33,007 bases of DNA from Neisseria sp. GTDB lineage: Bacteria > Pseudomonadota > Gammaproteobacteria > Burkholderiales > Neisseriaceae. Made by a program: the position numbers and the translations under genes. Below, in pieces: positions 8,078-18,062 of this stretch. A model generated the notes under the pieces. It did not search any database. It was not told the DNA's origin and worked only from the letters and a program-made list of their open reading frames with translations. The stretch lies in contig JAUNTY010000034.1 of NCBI GenBank assembly GCA_030538415.1, positions 1-33,007 on the forward strand, in the 5' to 3' direction. How positions within the stretch are numbered: the first letter of the stretch is position 1; the number at the start of each line of letters is the position of its first letter.

Positions 8078-9241
8078 ATGAACAAGAATAATGAAAACCG
8101 TTTTATTGCGCCCGATTTTGCCAATCACAGCCCTTTGACCTGGTATCAGGCCGCTTCCCAGCAACCGGCGTTTATTCGTGATGCGGCGCAGGCCAAGGCT
8201 GTTGAATATCTGGACAAACTCTGGACCGAGCTGATGATGTTCAAACGCAAACGCAACCGTTTTCTCGGGCGCAGCCTGCGTTCACCACAGCTGCCTAAAG
8301 GCTTGTATTTTTACGGCGGCGTGGGGCGCGGCAAAAGCTTTCTGATGGATGTGTTTTACGGTTGTCTGCCGTATCGCCGCAAGCGCCGTGTCCATTTTCA
8401 TGCGTTTATGGCAGAAGTGCACCAACGCATGAAAGGCTTGAAGAGTGAAGCGGATCCACTCAAGGCGGTGGCAGCGGAAATCGCCAAAGAAACCCGTGTA
8501 TTGTGTTTTGATGAATTTCATGTCAGCGATATTGCCGACGCCATGATTTTGGGGCGCTTGCTGGAAAATTTGTTTGAAGACGGCGTGGTATTGGTGGCCA
8601 CCTCCAATTATGCGCCCTCGGAGCTTTATCCCCAAGGTCAAAACCGCAGCAGCTTTTTGCCGACCATTGCCCTGATCGAAAGCAAGCTTACTACTTTGAA
8701 TGTGGACGGCGGCGAAGATTACCGGCTGCGGACATTGAAACCTGCAGAGGTGTTTTATGTGCCGGCGGATGCAGGAAACGAACAGAAACTTGCCGGATTA
8801 TTTGCCCAAATGACGCACGGAACGACCAAGAGCCCCCGTGCAATTCACATTCTTGGCCGGGAATTGATGTGTAATGCCGAAGCAGACAAGGCAATCTGGT
8901 TTGATTTCCAAGCTTTGTGTTTCGGCCCCCGCTCACAGGCGGATTATCTTTATCTGGCGGAACGCTATGAAATGGTGTTTGTGTCGGGAATTGAAAAGCT
9001 AAACGAAACGCAGCGGGCGGAAGCGAGGCGGCTTACCTGGCTGATTGATGTTTTGTATGATTACCGGGTGAAATTTTGTGCAACCAGCCAGGTGCCGGCG
9101 GAAGAAATTTATGTGGAAGGTGATTTTGCCAATGAGTTTGTGCGCACCGTCAGCCGCATGGTCGAAATGCAGTCGGAAGAGTATCTGGCTCTGCCTCATC
9201 TGACTTTGGAATCCGGGCAGAAAAAAAGCGCAAACAACTAA
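8078..9241 (+). CDS. zapE: Cell division protein ZapE (AFG1-like ATPase)
   Basis: AAA-type ATPase of the ZapE/AFG1 family. In E. coli it associates with the division ring and affects FtsZ. The 387-residue product carries Walker A GGVGRGKS at 80-87, Walker B LCFDEF at 142-147, and ATSNYAP followed by FLPTIALIE, all family signatures. It starts at the ATG at 8078 and appears to be transcribed alone or with ndk, which begins 66 bases later. Length and motifs fit the family. The division role in this organism is carried over from E. coli. Confidence 0.9.
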   Translation: MNKNNENRFIAPDFANHSPLTWYQAASQQPAFIRDAAQAKAVEYLDKLWTELMMFKRKRNRFLGRSLRSPQLPKGLYFYGGVGRGKSFLMDVFYGCLPYRRKRRVHFHAFMAEVHQRMKGLKSEADPLKAVAAEIAKETRVLCFDEFHVSDIADAMILGRLLENLFEDGVVLVATSNYAPSELYPQGQNRSSFLPTIALIESKLTTLNVDGGEDYRLRTLKPAEVFYVPADAGNEQKLAGLFAQMTHGTTKSPRAIHILGRELMCNAEADKAIWFDFQALCFGPRSQADYLYLAERYEMVFVSGIEKLNETQRAEARRLTWLIDVLYDYRVKFCATSQVPAEEIYVEGDFANEFVRTVSRMVEMQSEEYLALPHLTLESGQKKSANN

Positions 9242-9307
9242 CAAAAAAGCAGGAAACTTGCTAGAATACGCAGCGTTTTTTATTGAAACGGAAATTAAGG
9301 AAAATAA

Positions 9308-9733
9308 ATGGCTATTGAACGCACCATTTCTATCATCAAGCCTGATGCAGTGGCAAAAAATGTTATCGGCCAGATTTACAGTCGCTTTGAAAACAACGGG
9401 TTGCGTATTGTTGCTGCCAAGATGAAACACCTCAGCACCAAAGAGGCACAAGATTTTTATGCAGTACATAAAGAGCGCCCGTTTTTCCCGGCGCTGATTG
9501 AATTCATGACCAGCGCTCCTGTCATGATTCAAGTGTTGGAAGGCGAAGATGCCGTCGCCAAAAATCGTGAGCTGATGGGTGCGACCAACCCGAAAGAAGC
9601 TGCAGCCGGCACCATCCGTGCCGATTTTGCCGAATCTATTGATGCCAATGCCGTACACGGTTCCGACAGCCTGGAAAATGCGGCTATTGAAATTGCCTAT
9701 TTCTTCAGCCAAAGCGAAATTTGCGCACGCTAA
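9308..9733 (+). CDS. ndk: Nucleoside diphosphate kinase
   Basis: Balances nucleoside triphosphate pools by moving the terminal phosphate through a phospho-histidine. The 141-residue protein has the active-site His117 in NAVHGSDS and the nucleotide-binding GATNPKEA. An AAGGAAAATAA ribosome site precedes the ATG. A TGCTAGAAT extended -10-like sequence at 9259-9267 could give ndk its own promoter, without a clear -35. A strong variant-DUS hairpin closes the transcript. Confidence 0.97.
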   Translation: MAIERTISIIKPDAVAKNVIGQIYSRFENNGLRIVAAKMKHLSTKEAQDFYAVHKERPFFPALIEFMTSAPVMIQVLEGEDAVAKNRELMGATNPKEAAAGTIRADFAESIDANAVHGSDSLENAAIEIAYFFSQSEICAR

Positions 9734-9750
9734 GCCGAGTCTGCAATCTA

Positions 9751-9785
9751 CCTCAGGCTGCCTGATTTTTCAGGCGGCCTGAAGG
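9751..9785. terminator. ndk terminator built from non-canonical DUS-like repeats
   Basis: CCTCAGGCTGCCTGA and TCAGGCGGCCTGAAGG form a strong stem around TTTT. One arm contains AGGCTGCCTGA, matching 11 bases of the AG-simDUS dialect, and the other reads AGGCCGCCTGAA, one base from the local AG-DUS. Each arm is also nearly self-complementary. Confidence 0.7.
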
Positions 9786-9891
9786 TTTTTAAATTAAAGC
9801 CGTTACAGTTTACATGGCGCCGGCAGCATAATTTCAGTACAATGCTACTTGCAACTGCTTTAATTTAAAAGCTTTTAACTTAAAAGAATAC

Positions 9892-10977
9892 ATGAAAACC
9901 AATCTATTGAATTTTGATTTGCAAGGATTGACACACCATTTCCAGCAAATGGGTGAAAAGCCTTTTCGTGCCAAACAAGTACTGCGCTGGATGCATCAAG
10001 GCGGCGCTGCCAGCTTTGATGAGATGACCGATCTTGCCAAATCCCTGCGTGCCAAGTTGAACGAGCAGGCAGATATTGTCGTGCCTGACTTGATGACCTC
10101 GCAAGAGTCTTCGGACGGTACCCGCAAATGGCTGTTGGATGTCGGTACCGGTAATGGCGTAGAAACCGTGTTTATTCCCGAAGCCGAACGCGGCACCTTA
10201 TGTATTTCTTCGCAAGTGGGTTGTGCGTTGGAGTGTACATTCTGTTCTACCGGACGACAGGGCTTTAACCGGAATCTGACGGCAGCGGAAATTATCGGCC
10301 AGCTTTGGTGGGCCAATAAAGCGATGGGGGTTACGCCGAAAAACGAGCGCGTGATTTCCAATGTGGTGATGATGGGGATGGGTGAACCGCTGGCGAATTT
10401 TGACAACGTGGTGACTGCGTTGGCCATCATGCTCGATGATCACGGCTACGGTTTGTCACGCCGTCGGGTGACGGTTTCCACTTCCGGGATGGTGCCGCAG
10501 ATGGACAAATTGAAAGAAGTGATGCCGGTGGCGTTGGCCGTATCCCTGCATGCGTCCAATAATGAGGTACGCGATAAAATCGTTCCGTTGAACAAGAAAT
10601 ATCCATTGAATGAGTTGATGGCGGCCTGCCAGCGCTATCTGGTAAAGGCGCCGAGAGATTTTATCACTTTCGAATATGTCATGTTGGATGGGGTAAACGA
10701 TCATGCCCGGCATGCGCGTGAGTTGGTGGAGCTGGTCAAAGATGTGCCCTGCAAATTCAATCTGATTCCGTTTAATCCTTTTCCCAATTCCGGTTATGAG
10801 CGTTCGAGCAACGAGAATATCAAAAGATTCCGTGATATCCTGCAACAAGCCGGTTTGGTGGTAACGGTGCGCAAAACCCGTGGCGACGATATTGATGCGG
10901 CTTGCGGCCAGCTCGCCGGGCAAGTAAAAGACAAAACCCGCCGCCAGCAAAAATGGCAACAACTGGTGGTGGAATAA
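9892..10977 (+). CDS. rlmN: Dual-specificity 23S rRNA/tRNA methyltransferase RlmN
   Basis: Radical SAM enzyme that makes 2-methyladenosine at A2503 of 23S rRNA and position 37 of some tRNAs. The 361-residue protein shows the iron-sulfur motif CALECTFC with cysteines at 111, 115 and 118, and a catalytic cysteine near residue 338 in [20 protein letters not shown] and [12 protein letters not shown] are further RlmN signatures. It opens the rlmN-pilW-rodZ-ispG-hisS-yfgM-der run. The pilW gene follows after 13 bases, so they are probably co-transcribed. Confidence 0.97.
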   Translation: MKTNLLNFDLQGLTHHFQQMGEKPFRAKQVLRWMHQGGAASFDEMTDLAKSLRAKLNEQADIVVPDLMTSQESSDGTRKWLLDVGTGNGVETVFIPEAERGTLCISSQVGCALECTFCSTGRQGFNRNLTAAEIIGQLWWANKAMGVTPKNERVISNVVMMGMGEPLANFDNVVTALAIMLDDHGYGLSRRRVTVSTSGMVPQMDKLKEVMPVALAVSLHASNNEVRDKIVPLNKKYPLNELMAACQRYLVKAPRDFITFEYVMLDGVNDHARHARELVELVKDVPCKFNLIPFNPFPNSGYERSSNENIKRFRDILQQAGLVVTVRKTRGDDIDAACGQLAGQVKDKTRRQQKWQQLVVE

Positions 10978-10990
10978 TGGGGCTGAAAGT

Positions 10991-11755
10991 ATGACGTCGA
11001 AAATATGGCAACCTTTAATGTTGGCGCTGCTGGTAAGTGCGTGTGCCGCTGGCGGCGGTTCAAAACCCAGTGCGCGTGAGCGCGCGGTTCAGGTGTCGAA
11101 CATCAAGACCCAATTGGCTGTTGAATACATGAAGGCCAAGGATTACCGTCAGGCGACCGGCAGTATTGAAGAAGCGCTGGAGTCCAACCGTAAAAATGAA
11201 AACGCCTGGCTGGTGCGCGCGCAGATTTACCAATACCTCAAAGTGCCGGAAAAAGCGCAGGAAAGCTTCTTGAAAGCACTTGAATTGAATCCCAATAGTG
11301 CGGAAACCAATAATAACTATGGTTGGTTTTTGTGCGGTATGATGAACCGTCCGGCGGACTCTATTGCTTATTTTGACAAGGCACTGGCCGATCCTACTTA
11401 TCCGAATCCCCAGGTGGCTTATTTCAATAAAGGGATTTGCAGCGCCAAAACAGGGCAGTATGCTTTATCGGAAGCTTATCTGGAGCGTGCGCTGGCTACT
11501 TCGCCCGGATTTTTTCCTGCCTTGAAAGAGCTGGCGCGTACAAAAATGCTGGCAGGCAATCTGAGCGAGGCCGATTATTATTTCCGTCAATATCAAAGCA
11601 AGATAGATGTTTTAAGCGCCGATGATTTATTGTTGGGATGGCGTCTGTCAAGATCATTGGGCAACACACAGGCTGCTTACGAATACGAAGCTCAATTAAG
11701 AGCCAATTATCCTTACTCCGAAGAACTGCAATCAATTACAACAGGACGCTTGTAA
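10991..11755 (+). CDS. pilW: Type IV pilus biogenesis lipoprotein PilW (PilF)
   Basis: Outer-membrane lipoprotein of tetratricopeptide repeats that helps secretin assembly and pilus stability; Pseudomonas calls it PilF. The 254-residue precursor has a signal peptide with the lipobox LVSAC and Cys18 as lipid site. Several TPR units follow, for example AVEYMKAKDYRQATGSIEEAL, LVRAQIYQYLKVPEKAQESFLKALELNP and NNYGWFLCGMMNRPADSIAYFDKAL. Its stop overlaps the next start as TAATG, so translation is coupled to rodZ. Competence through the DUS system depends on type IV pili, so this gene and the DUS copies belong to the same biology. Confidence 0.92.
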   Translation: MTSKIWQPLMLALLVSACAAGGGSKPSARERAVQVSNIKTQLAVEYMKAKDYRQATGSIEEALESNRKNENAWLVRAQIYQYLKVPEKAQESFLKALELNPNSAETNNNYGWFLCGMMNRPADSIAYFDKALADPTYPNPQVAYFNKGICSAKTGQYALSEAYLERALATSPGFFPALKELARTKMLAGNLSEADYYFRQYQSKIDVLSADDLLLGWRLSRSLGNTQAAYEYEAQLRANYPYSEELQSITTGRL

Positions 11756-12666
11756 TGAATGATAACCAATATAACGAACCTCAAAACGCTGCCGGGGCCG
11801 CCGCCGAACTGGGTGGGAAATTACGGGAGGCGCGTGAGAAGCGCAGCCTTTCCATCGGGGAAGTGGCAGAACGCCTGAAATTGCCCGCACGCCAAATAGA
11901 AGGGTTGGAAAGCGGCAATTATGAAGGTTTGCCGGAATTGGTGTTTGTGCGGGGTTTTTTGCGAACATACGGCCGTTTTCTCGAACTGGACGACAACGAA
12001 GTTGCCGCCTATCTTGACCGCATCATGCCGCAGAACCGCAATAATGTTTATGCGGTAGAGCGTAAAAAAGAGCAGTCTCTCAATTATCAGCAAACCGAGG
12101 TAAAAAAATCATTTCCCAAATGGATTTTCGGTGTGTTGGCATTGGCGGCCATTGCTGTCGGGGTATATGCATGGCAGAGCAAATCTAATGCGGAGAATGC
12201 CAGGCAGACAGGCTCTGATACAGCGCTGAATGAAGTGGCCGCGCCCAATCTTGACGCCAGCAATGTTTCGGTGGTGGCGATGGCCAGCGACACTGCGGAA
12301 ATGGCTCTGCCTTTGTCAGCCAGTAATCCGGCCGAAGCCGCATCAGTGCCGGTTGCGGCAGCTTCGCCGTCACAACCCGCTGTAGCCGAAGGTACAACCG
12401 GCAATGTAATGCCGGCAGCCGCCGATGAACTGGTGGTCAAAGTGCGTTACCGTTCTAATCTGGTTATCAAGGATAAAGACGGCCAGTTTGTGATTAACCG
12501 CATCGTGCCTGCAGGCAGCGAACACCGTTTCAAAGGCGGTGCGCCTTATGATGTCTGGATTGGTTATGCCTCCGGAGCGCTTGCCAGCTATGGCGGCCAG
12601 GAAATTCCGGTCGGCCAGAATATGCTGAAAGGCAAAAAAACCTCCTCCTTTAAAGCAGGACAATAA
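11755..12666 (+). CDS. rodZ: RodZ-like protein (helix-turn-helix and membrane anchor)
   Basis: A cell-shape type protein with a cytoplasmic HTH_25 domain (about residues 20-90), one membrane segment (about 122-140, [21 protein letters not shown]), an Ala/Ser/Pro-rich linker, and a C-terminal periplasmic DUF4115-type domain (about 225-300). RodZ links MreB filaments to the wall machinery in rods. I chose the ATG at 11755, which overlaps the pilW stop, because the longer frame upstream is antisense-like pilW sequence. The 303-residue size fits. Cell shape cannot be deduced from this gene alone, since neisserial cocci also keep HTH/DUF4115 proteins. Confidence 0.85.
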   Translation: MNDNQYNEPQNAAGAAAELGGKLREAREKRSLSIGEVAERLKLPARQIEGLESGNYEGLPELVFVRGFLRTYGRFLELDDNEVAAYLDRIMPQNRNNVYAVERKKEQSLNYQQTEVKKSFPKWIFGVLALAAIAVGVYAWQSKSNAENARQTGSDTALNEVAAPNLDASNVSVVAMASDTAEMALPLSASNPAEAASVPVAAASPSQPAVAEGTTGNVMPAAADELVVKVRYRSNLVIKDKDGQFVINRIVPAGSEHRFKGGAPYDVWIGYASGALASYGGQEIPVGQNMLKGKKTSSFKAGQ

Positions 12667-12673
12667 AACAACC

Positions 12674-13945
12674 ATGAGCACTCAAGCATTAACACGCAGA
12701 AACACACATCAGGTGCAGATTGATCATGTTGCAGTAGGCTCCGCCGCGCCGGTTGTCGTGCAATCAATGACCAATACCGATACTGCAGATGCCGCCGCCA
12801 CGGCACAGCAAGTGAAAGAGCTCGGTGATGCCGGTTCGGAAATGGTGCGCATCACCGTAAACAGCCCTGAAGCTGCCGCCAAAGTGGCGGAAATCCGCAG
12901 CCGTCTGAATGATATGGGCTGTAAAACGCCGTTAATCGGTGATTTTCATTTTAACGGCGAACGCCTGTTGCAGGAGTTTCCGGATTGTGCCAAAGCCTTG
13001 TCAAAATACCGCATCAACCCGGGCAATGTCGGTAAGGGCGCGAAAGGTGATGAAAAATTTGCCTACATGATTCGTACTGCCGCCGAATATGATAAAGCGG
13101 TGCGCATCGGCGTGAACTGGGGTTCACTCGACCAAAGCCTTGCCAAGCGGATGATGGATGCGAATTTGGCGTCTGCCTCTCCGTTGCCGCCCGAAGCCGT
13201 GATGAAAGAAGCGCTGATTGTGTCGGCGCTGGAATCTGCGCAAAAAGCCGTGGATTTGGGTTTGCCGGAAAACAAGATTATTCTTTCTTGCAAGGTAAGC
13301 GCGGTGCAGGATTTGATTCAGGTTTACCGCGAGTTGGGTTCACGCTGCCGCTATCCGCTGCATTTGGGTTTGACCGAAGCCGGGATGGGCAGCAAAGGCA
13401 TTGTGGCTTCTACCGCAGCGCTGGCTGTGCTGCTGCAGGAAGGCATCGGCGACACCATCCGTATTTCGCTTACACCCGAGCCCGGCAGCTCCCGTACCCA
13501 GGAAGTTGTGGTGGCGCAGGAAATCCTGCAAACCATGGGACTGCGCTCGTTTACGCCACTGGTTACCGCCTGTCCGGGTTGCGGCCGCACCACCAGCACC
13601 GTGTTCCAGGAGCTGGCGCGCGATATCCAGCAATATCTGCGCGAACAAATGGTGGTTTGGCGTTTGCAGTATCCCGGTGTGGAATCACTCAACGTCGCCG
13701 TGATGGGCTGTGTGGTCAACGGGCCGGGCGAGAGCAAGCTGGCCGACATCGGCATCAGCCTGCCTGGTACGGGTGAAACACCGGTGGCACCGGTGTATGT
13801 GGATGGTGAGCGTAAGGTGACCCTGAAAGGCGACAATATGGCGGCAGAATTTCTCGCCATCGTGCGCGAATACGTGGAAACCAATTATGGCGAAGGCGGC
13901 GCGAAGCGCCGCCAGTCGAAAGTTATTCCGATTAAAGTTTCTTGA
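12674..13945 (+). CDS. ispG: 4-hydroxy-3-methylbut-2-enyl diphosphate synthase
   Basis: Iron-sulfur enzyme of the MEP isoprenoid pathway, also called GcpE. The 423-residue protein shows the N-terminal [13 protein letters not shown], the TIM-barrel [10 protein letters not shown] and INPGNVGKG, and the cluster-binding cysteines in CPGCGRT and [10 protein letters not shown]. It starts seven bases after rodZ, as in the gammaproteobacterial cluster. A 10-base DUS core is embedded in frame at 12900-12909. It is followed by a DUS pair before hisS. Confidence 0.97.
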   Translation: MSTQALTRRNTHQVQIDHVAVGSAAPVVVQSMTNTDTADAAATAQQVKELGDAGSEMVRITVNSPEAAAKVAEIRSRLNDMGCKTPLIGDFHFNGERLLQEFPDCAKALSKYRINPGNVGKGAKGDEKFAYMIRTAAEYDKAVRIGVNWGSLDQSLAKRMMDANLASASPLPPEAVMKEALIVSALESAQKAVDLGLPENKIILSCKVSAVQDLIQVYRELGSRCRYPLHLGLTEAGMGSKGIVASTAALAVLLQEGIGDTIRISLTPEPGSSRTQEVVVAQEILQTMGLRSFTPLVTACPGCGRTTSTVFQELARDIQQYLREQMVVWRLQYPGVESLNVAVMGCVVNGPGESKLADIGISLPGTGETPVAPVYVDGERKVTLKGDNMAAEFLAIVREYVETNYGEGGAKRRQSKVIPIKVS

Positions 13946-13956
13946 ATATTATCTAA

Positions 13957-14011
13957 AGGCCGTCTGAAACCTGATTCTTACGGGAACACTTGCAGATGTT
14001 TCAGACGGCCT
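13957..14011. terminator. DUS inverted pair between ispG and hisS
   Basis: AGGCCGTCTGAAAC (13957-13970) faces GTTTCAGACGGCCT (13998-14011) with a loop of about 27 bases. The loop is longer than in most pairs here, so termination may be weak and hisS may be partly read through from upstream. Confidence 0.6.
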
Positions 14012-14036
14012 AGCTTATCACAGAACAGTAATTGAC

Positions 14037-15332
14037 ATGGTAAAAAAAATCCAGGCCGTCAAAGGCATGAACGATTTGCTGCCAATCGAACAGAAAGACT
14101 TCAAACTGACTTCTTCTTTTTGGCAGGTTTTTGAAGAGGCTGTGGTGCGTTGGACGCGCCGTTTCGGCTACCGGCAAATCCGCACGCCGATTGTGGAGCA
14201 GACAGGTTTGTTTGTGCGCTCGATTGGCGAAGAGACTGATGTAGTCGGCAAAGAAATGTACACTTTTTCCGACTCCAACGATTCGCTGAACCTGAGCCTG
14301 CGTCCGGAAGGCACTGCATCGTGCTTGCGCGCCGTGGTGGAGCACAATCTGCTCTACAACAGCCCGCAGAAACTTTGGTACATGGGGCCGATGTTCCGCC
14401 GTGAGCGCCCGCAAAAAGGACGTTACCGCCAGTTTCACCAGGTGGGCATCGAAGCATTGGGCTTTGAAGGTCCGGATATTGATGCCGAGATTGTGGCCAT
14501 GTCGGCAGATTTGTGGGAAGAGTTGGGCATTCGCGAACACCTTACGCTGGAAATCAACAGCTTGGGCAACAAAGAAGAGCGCACGGCGCACCGCGCAGCT
14601 TTGGTCGAATATCTCAGCCGTCACGAAAGCAGGCTGGATGAAGACAGTAAACGCCGCCTGCACACCAACCCCCTGCGTGTGCTCGACAGCAAGAATCCTG
14701 ATTTGCAGGATATCTTCGATGCCGCTCCCCATTTGATCGAATATCTGGGTGAGGAATCGTTGACGCATTACCGTCAATTCAAAGAAATGCTTGACGGCAT
14801 GGGCATTGCCTACACGGAAAACCCGCGTTTGGTGCGGGGGCTGGATTATTACAATCTGACTGTTTTCGAATGGACCACTGACAAACTCGGCGCGCAGGCT
14901 ACCGTATGCGGAGGCGGCCGTTACAACGGTTTGATTGAAGAACTTGGCGGCAAACCCGCGCCTTCCATCGGCTTTGCCATGGGCGTCGAACGGCTTTTGC
15001 TACTGGTGCGCGAATACGGCGTTTTGCAAGACAATGCCGCCCCCGATGTATATGCCATGCATCAGGGCGACGGCGCTGCATTGCAAGTGTTGAAATACGC
15101 CCGCGAACTGCGCGCAGCAGGGTTTGACGTGTTGCAGCATTCCGGCTACCAAAGCCTGAAGGCGCAAATGAAAAAAGCCGACGGCAGCCATGCGCGTTTC
15201 GCCCTGATTGTGGCGCAAGACGAGCTTGCAGACGGCCTGGTAACCTTGAAAGACATGCAGGGTAATTACGGGCAAACAACCGTACCGGCAGCAGAACTAT
15301 TGAATACTTTACAAAAATGGAAGCAGGCATAA
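14037..15332 (+). CDS. hisS: Histidyl-tRNA synthetase
   Basis: Class II synthetase that charges tRNA-His. The 431-residue protein contains the N-terminal KGMNDLLP, motif 2 [17 protein letters not shown], the histidine loop [15 protein letters not shown], and motif 3 [14 protein letters not shown] with [11 protein letters not shown]. The anticodon-binding domain follows at the C-terminus. The stop codon is directly followed by the ATG of the next gene, so the two are translated from one message. Confidence 0.97.
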   Translation: MVKKIQAVKGMNDLLPIEQKDFKLTSSFWQVFEEAVVRWTRRFGYRQIRTPIVEQTGLFVRSIGEETDVVGKEMYTFSDSNDSLNLSLRPEGTASCLRAVVEHNLLYNSPQKLWYMGPMFRRERPQKGRYRQFHQVGIEALGFEGPDIDAEIVAMSADLWEELGIREHLTLEINSLGNKEERTAHRAALVEYLSRHESRLDEDSKRRLHTNPLRVLDSKNPDLQDIFDAAPHLIEYLGEESLTHYRQFKEMLDGMGIAYTENPRLVRGLDYYNLTVFEWTTDKLGAQATVCGGGRYNGLIEELGGKPAPSIGFAMGVERLLLLVREYGVLQDNAAPDVYAMHQGDGAALQVLKYARELRAAGFDVLQHSGYQSLKAQMKKADGSHARFALIVAQDELADGLVTLKDMQGNYGQTTVPAAELLNTLQKWKQA

Positions 15333-15962
15333 ATGGCAATACATATTGATGAACAAGAGTCGTTAGACAATTTCAGACACTTCTGGAAAGGCTGGGGGCG
15401 CTGGCTGTTTGCTGTGCTGCTGGTTGCGGCTCTGGCTTATTTGGGGCATGTGCTGTATCAAAATCATTTGGTGAAAAAAGATCAGGAAGCTGCCGAAGTG
15501 TTGGCGCAAATGGTTGAAAAAGCGCGAAACCAGGGCGACCAGAGTGCTATTCGCGCCGACTTGGCCAATCTGCAGCAAAACTATCCGGGCAGTATCGCTG
15601 CTGCCCAAGGCACATTGATGGCGGCGGCTACCGAATTTGACAATGGCAAATACGACGTCGCCGAAGGCCATCTGAGCTGGGTGTTGAACAATCAGAAAGC
15701 ACCGCTGGTGCAGGCATTGGCTGCCCAGCGGTTGGCGGTGGTTTATCTTCAGCAGAAAAAATACGACCAGGCGATAAATGCCTTGAATGCCCAAGTCGCA
15801 CCCGATTTCGAGCCTTTGCTGTTGGAAACCAAAGGCGACGTTTATCTGGCGCAAGGCCAGCAAAAAGAGGCTCTGGCTGCCTACGAGCAAACCCTGGCCA
15901 AACTGCCGAAAGACGCCACCAATAAAGAACTGGTGCAGCTGAAAATCGATCAGTTGAAATAA
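15333..15962 (+). CDS. YfgM-like inner-membrane TPR protein
   Basis: A 209-residue protein with a short cytoplasmic head, one membrane segment (about 22-41, GRWLFAVLLVAALAYLGHVL) and a periplasmic tail of TPR-like helices such as KGDVYLAQGQQKEALAAYEQTL. In E. coli YfgM associates with the Sec translocon and PpiD as a periplasmic chaperone partner. Position directly between hisS and der supports the YfgM call. It begins at the base after the hisS stop. Its own stop TAA shares its last base with an AG-DUS. Confidence 0.85.
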   Translation: MAIHIDEQESLDNFRHFWKGWGRWLFAVLLVAALAYLGHVLYQNHLVKKDQEAAEVLAQMVEKARNQGDQSAIRADLANLQQNYPGSIAAAQGTLMAAATEFDNGKYDVAEGHLSWVLNNQKAPLVQALAAQRLAVVYLQQKKYDQAINALNAQVAPDFEPLLLETKGDVYLAQGQQKEALAAYEQTLAKLPKDATNKELVQLKIDQLK

Positions 15963-15973
15963 GGCCGTCTGAA
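15962..15973 (+). repeat. DUS overlapping the yfgM-like stop codon
   Basis: Exact AGGCCGTCTGAA starting at the final A of the TAA stop. It has no inverted partner. Confidence 0.9.
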
Positions 15974-15983
15974 ATCTGAAGCA

Positions 15984-16014
15984 GGCTTGCAAAGAAGCAA
16001 TTCTTCTGCAAGCC
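15984..16014 (+). terminator. Hairpin after the yfgM-like gene
   Basis: GGCTTGCAAAGAAG and CTTCTGCAAGCC pair with one bulge around CAATT. No T-run follows, so it may be an RNA 3-prime end stabiliser or a weak terminator. Confidence 0.45.
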
Positions 16015-16064
16015 GTTGTGTCTTATCGGTATTGTGTCGGTGTCCGATATCAAATTGCATTTGC

Positions 16065-16172
16065 TATAGTCGGAGAAATGAGATTCTGATACAAGGCGGC
16101 AAGCCACAGACAGTACAGGTAGTACGACAAGGCGAGCCAACGCCGTAGCAGAAACTCATTTCTTCGACTATA
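16065..16172. repeat. Correia-like element, TATAGTCGGAGAAAT end type
   Basis: A 108-base unit. The left end TATAGTCGGAGAAATGAG and the inverted right end TATAGTCGAAGAAATGAG flank a core with AAGCCACAGACAGTAC, GTAGTACGACAAGGCG and CAACGCCGTAG. The core matches the classical Correia element as I remember it, but the ends differ from the classical TATAGTGGATTAA. The right boundary plus flank forms TATAAT at 16171-16176. Confidence 0.8.
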
Positions 16173-16224
16173 TAATCGGCGTAAGCTGACGGATGCCCAT
16201 TCATAAAAGCAAGCTGACAAGTCG

Positions 16225-16295
16225 GAGCCGATTGACTTGGTGTTCAACCCCTGGCCTTGCCGCTCTTTTGGAGCCAAGACGAGCCAACGTATTTT
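16225..16295 (-). repeat. Remnant of a Correia-like internal segment
   Basis: Read on the minus strand this gives CGTTGGCTCGTCTTGGCTCC and AAAGAGCGGCAAGG, matching the internal region of the long element at 23371-23517 (CGTTGCTTCGCCTTGGCTCA, AGAGAGCGGCGAG). No terminal repeats remain. The remaining intergenic sequence up to der at 16424 shows no gene. Confidence 0.55.
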
Positions 16296-16423
16296 ATGAA
16301 GCAGCACGACTTGGCCTGAGCATGACCTTCTTCCTTGAGTCAAAACACAGCACTACCGCGGCAGATGTCAAGCCAAGCCGCTACGCCGGTAATGAGCCGG
16401 AAATCATTGTATAGAGTATAAGC

Positions 16424-17881
16424 ATGAAACCTACTATTGCCTTGGTTGGCCGCCCAAATGTGGGCAAATCCACTTTGTTTAACCGCCTGACGCGTACCAA
16501 AGATGCATTGGTGGCCGATTTGCCGGGCCTCACACGCGACCGCCATTACGGCCACGGGCGCGTGGGCAGCAAACCCTATCTGGTTATTGACACCGGCGGC
16601 TTCGAACCGGTGGTTGACAGCGGTATTCTGCATGAAATGGCCAAGCATACTTTGCAGGCTGTCGATGAAGCGGACGCAGTGATTTTTCTGGTGGACGGCC
16701 GCAACGGCCTGACACCGCAGGATAAAATCATTGCCGACCGCCTGCGCCAAAGCCCCCGTCCCGTTTTTCTGGCGGTAAACAAGGCCGAAGGCGGCAACAG
16801 CGCTGTGTTGGCTGCAGAATTCTATGAGCTGGCCTTGGGCGAGCCTTCTGTCATTTCAGGTGCGCATGGTGACGGCGTGTATCACTTGATTGAAGACGTG
16901 CTGGAACATTTCCCGGAAGCGGAAGAAGAGGCTGAGGCGGCCAAACATCCGGTGTTTGCCGTGATTGGCCGCCCGAACGTCGGCAAATCCACTTTGGTCA
17001 ATGCCATTCTGGGCGAAGAGCGCGTGATTGCGTTTGACATGGCCGGTACCACCCGTGACAGCATCCATATCGATTTCGAACGCGAAGACAAGCCGTTTAC
17101 CATTATTGACACGGCAGGTGTGCGCCGTCGCGGCAAAGTGGATGAGGCGGTGGAAAAATTTTCCGTCATCAAGGCGATGCAGGCGATTGAAGCGGCTAAT
17201 GTGGCGGTGTTGGTGCTGGACGCGCAGCAAGATATTGCCGACCAAGATGCGACCATTGCCGGTTTTGCGCTGGAAGCGGGGCGCGCACTGGTGGTGGCGG
17301 TCAATAAGTGGGACGGCATCAGCGACGAGCGGCGCGAGCAGGTCAAGCGTGATATTGCCCGCAAGCTGTATTTCCTCGAATTTGCCAAATTCCACTACAT
17401 TTCAGCCTTGAAAGAGCGCGGTATTGACGGCCTGTTTGACAGCATCCAATCGGCTTACGATGCGGCGATGATCAAGATGCCGACCCCAAAAATCACCCGC
17501 GTGCTGCAAAGCGCCATCGAGCGCCAGCAGCCGCCGCGTGCGGGTTTGGTGCGCCCGAAGATGCGCTATGCCCACCAAGGCGGCATGAATCCGCCGGTGA
17601 TTGTGGTGCACGGCAATGCCTTGCAGCATATTTCCGATGCTTATACCCGTTATCTGACACAAACGTTCCGCAAGGCCTTCAATTTGCAGGGCACGCCGCT
17701 GCGCATCCAATACAATGTGGCGGAGAATCCATATGAAGAAGCCGGTGACAAGCCGAAGAAAAAACCATTGCGGCGCGTGGCTTTGAGTAACAGGATTGAG
17801 AAACGGGAAGGGCGCAAGGAAGAGAAAAACCGTTTCAAAAAGAAAACCAAAGTGAGCGTTAAAAAGCAGCACAACAAATAA
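16424..17881 (+). CDS. der: Ribosome-associated GTPase Der (EngA)
   Basis: Essential double-GTPase that acts in 50S subunit maturation. The 485-residue protein has two GTPase domains: GRPNVGKS at 9-16 with DTGG at 56-59 and NKAE at 119-122, then GRPNVGKS at 182-189 with DTAG at 229-232 and a later NKWD. A KH-like domain follows, and a very basic tail rich in Lys and Arg. In E. coli bamB sits between yfgM and der; here there is only repeat sequence. Confidence 0.97.
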   Translation: MKPTIALVGRPNVGKSTLFNRLTRTKDALVADLPGLTRDRHYGHGRVGSKPYLVIDTGGFEPVVDSGILHEMAKHTLQAVDEADAVIFLVDGRNGLTPQDKIIADRLRQSPRPVFLAVNKAEGGNSAVLAAEFYELALGEPSVISGAHGDGVYHLIEDVLEHFPEAEEEAEAAKHPVFAVIGRPNVGKSTLVNAILGEERVIAFDMAGTTRDSIHIDFEREDKPFTIIDTAGVRRRGKVDEAVEKFSVIKAMQAIEAANVAVLVLDAQQDIADQDATIAGFALEAGRALVVAVNKWDGISDERREQVKRDIARKLYFLEFAKFHYISALKERGIDGLFDSIQSAYDAAMIKMPTPKITRVLQSAIERQQPPRAGLVRPKMRYAHQGGMNPPVIVVHGNALQHISDAYTRYLTQTFRKAFNLQGTPLRIQYNVAENPYEEAGDKPKKKPLRRVALSNRIEKREGRKEEKNRFKKKTKVSVKKQHNK

Positions 17882-17885
17882 ATAA

Positions 17886-17915
17886 AGGTCGTCTGAAAAT
17901 GTTTTCAGGCGGCCT
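17886..17915. terminator. der terminator from two different variant DUS
   Basis: AGGTCGTCTGAA (17886-17897), an exact AG-mucDUS, is paired with TTCAGGCGGCCT (17904-17915), the complement of AGGCCGCCTGAA. The two arms still pair, through wobble, so the hairpin is kept although neither arm is the local AG-DUS. Confidence 0.7.
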
Positions 17916-18062
17916 TTATCAGATTTTTATTCAACCATTATCAAATCAGCCTATTTTTGCCGAGGTGATGTGATGGAGCGAACTTTAGCGCCGCACCGCA
18001 CTCAAAAATAAAGTGGCTTTGCCCGAGCGGGCGTAATGTTTGCACATTCTTACCGAAAAGTG

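Noticed and set aside
16193-16414. 73-residue frame before der
   Set aside because: It lies across Correia-like remnants and lacks coding character. It is not a decayed bamB that I can recognise.
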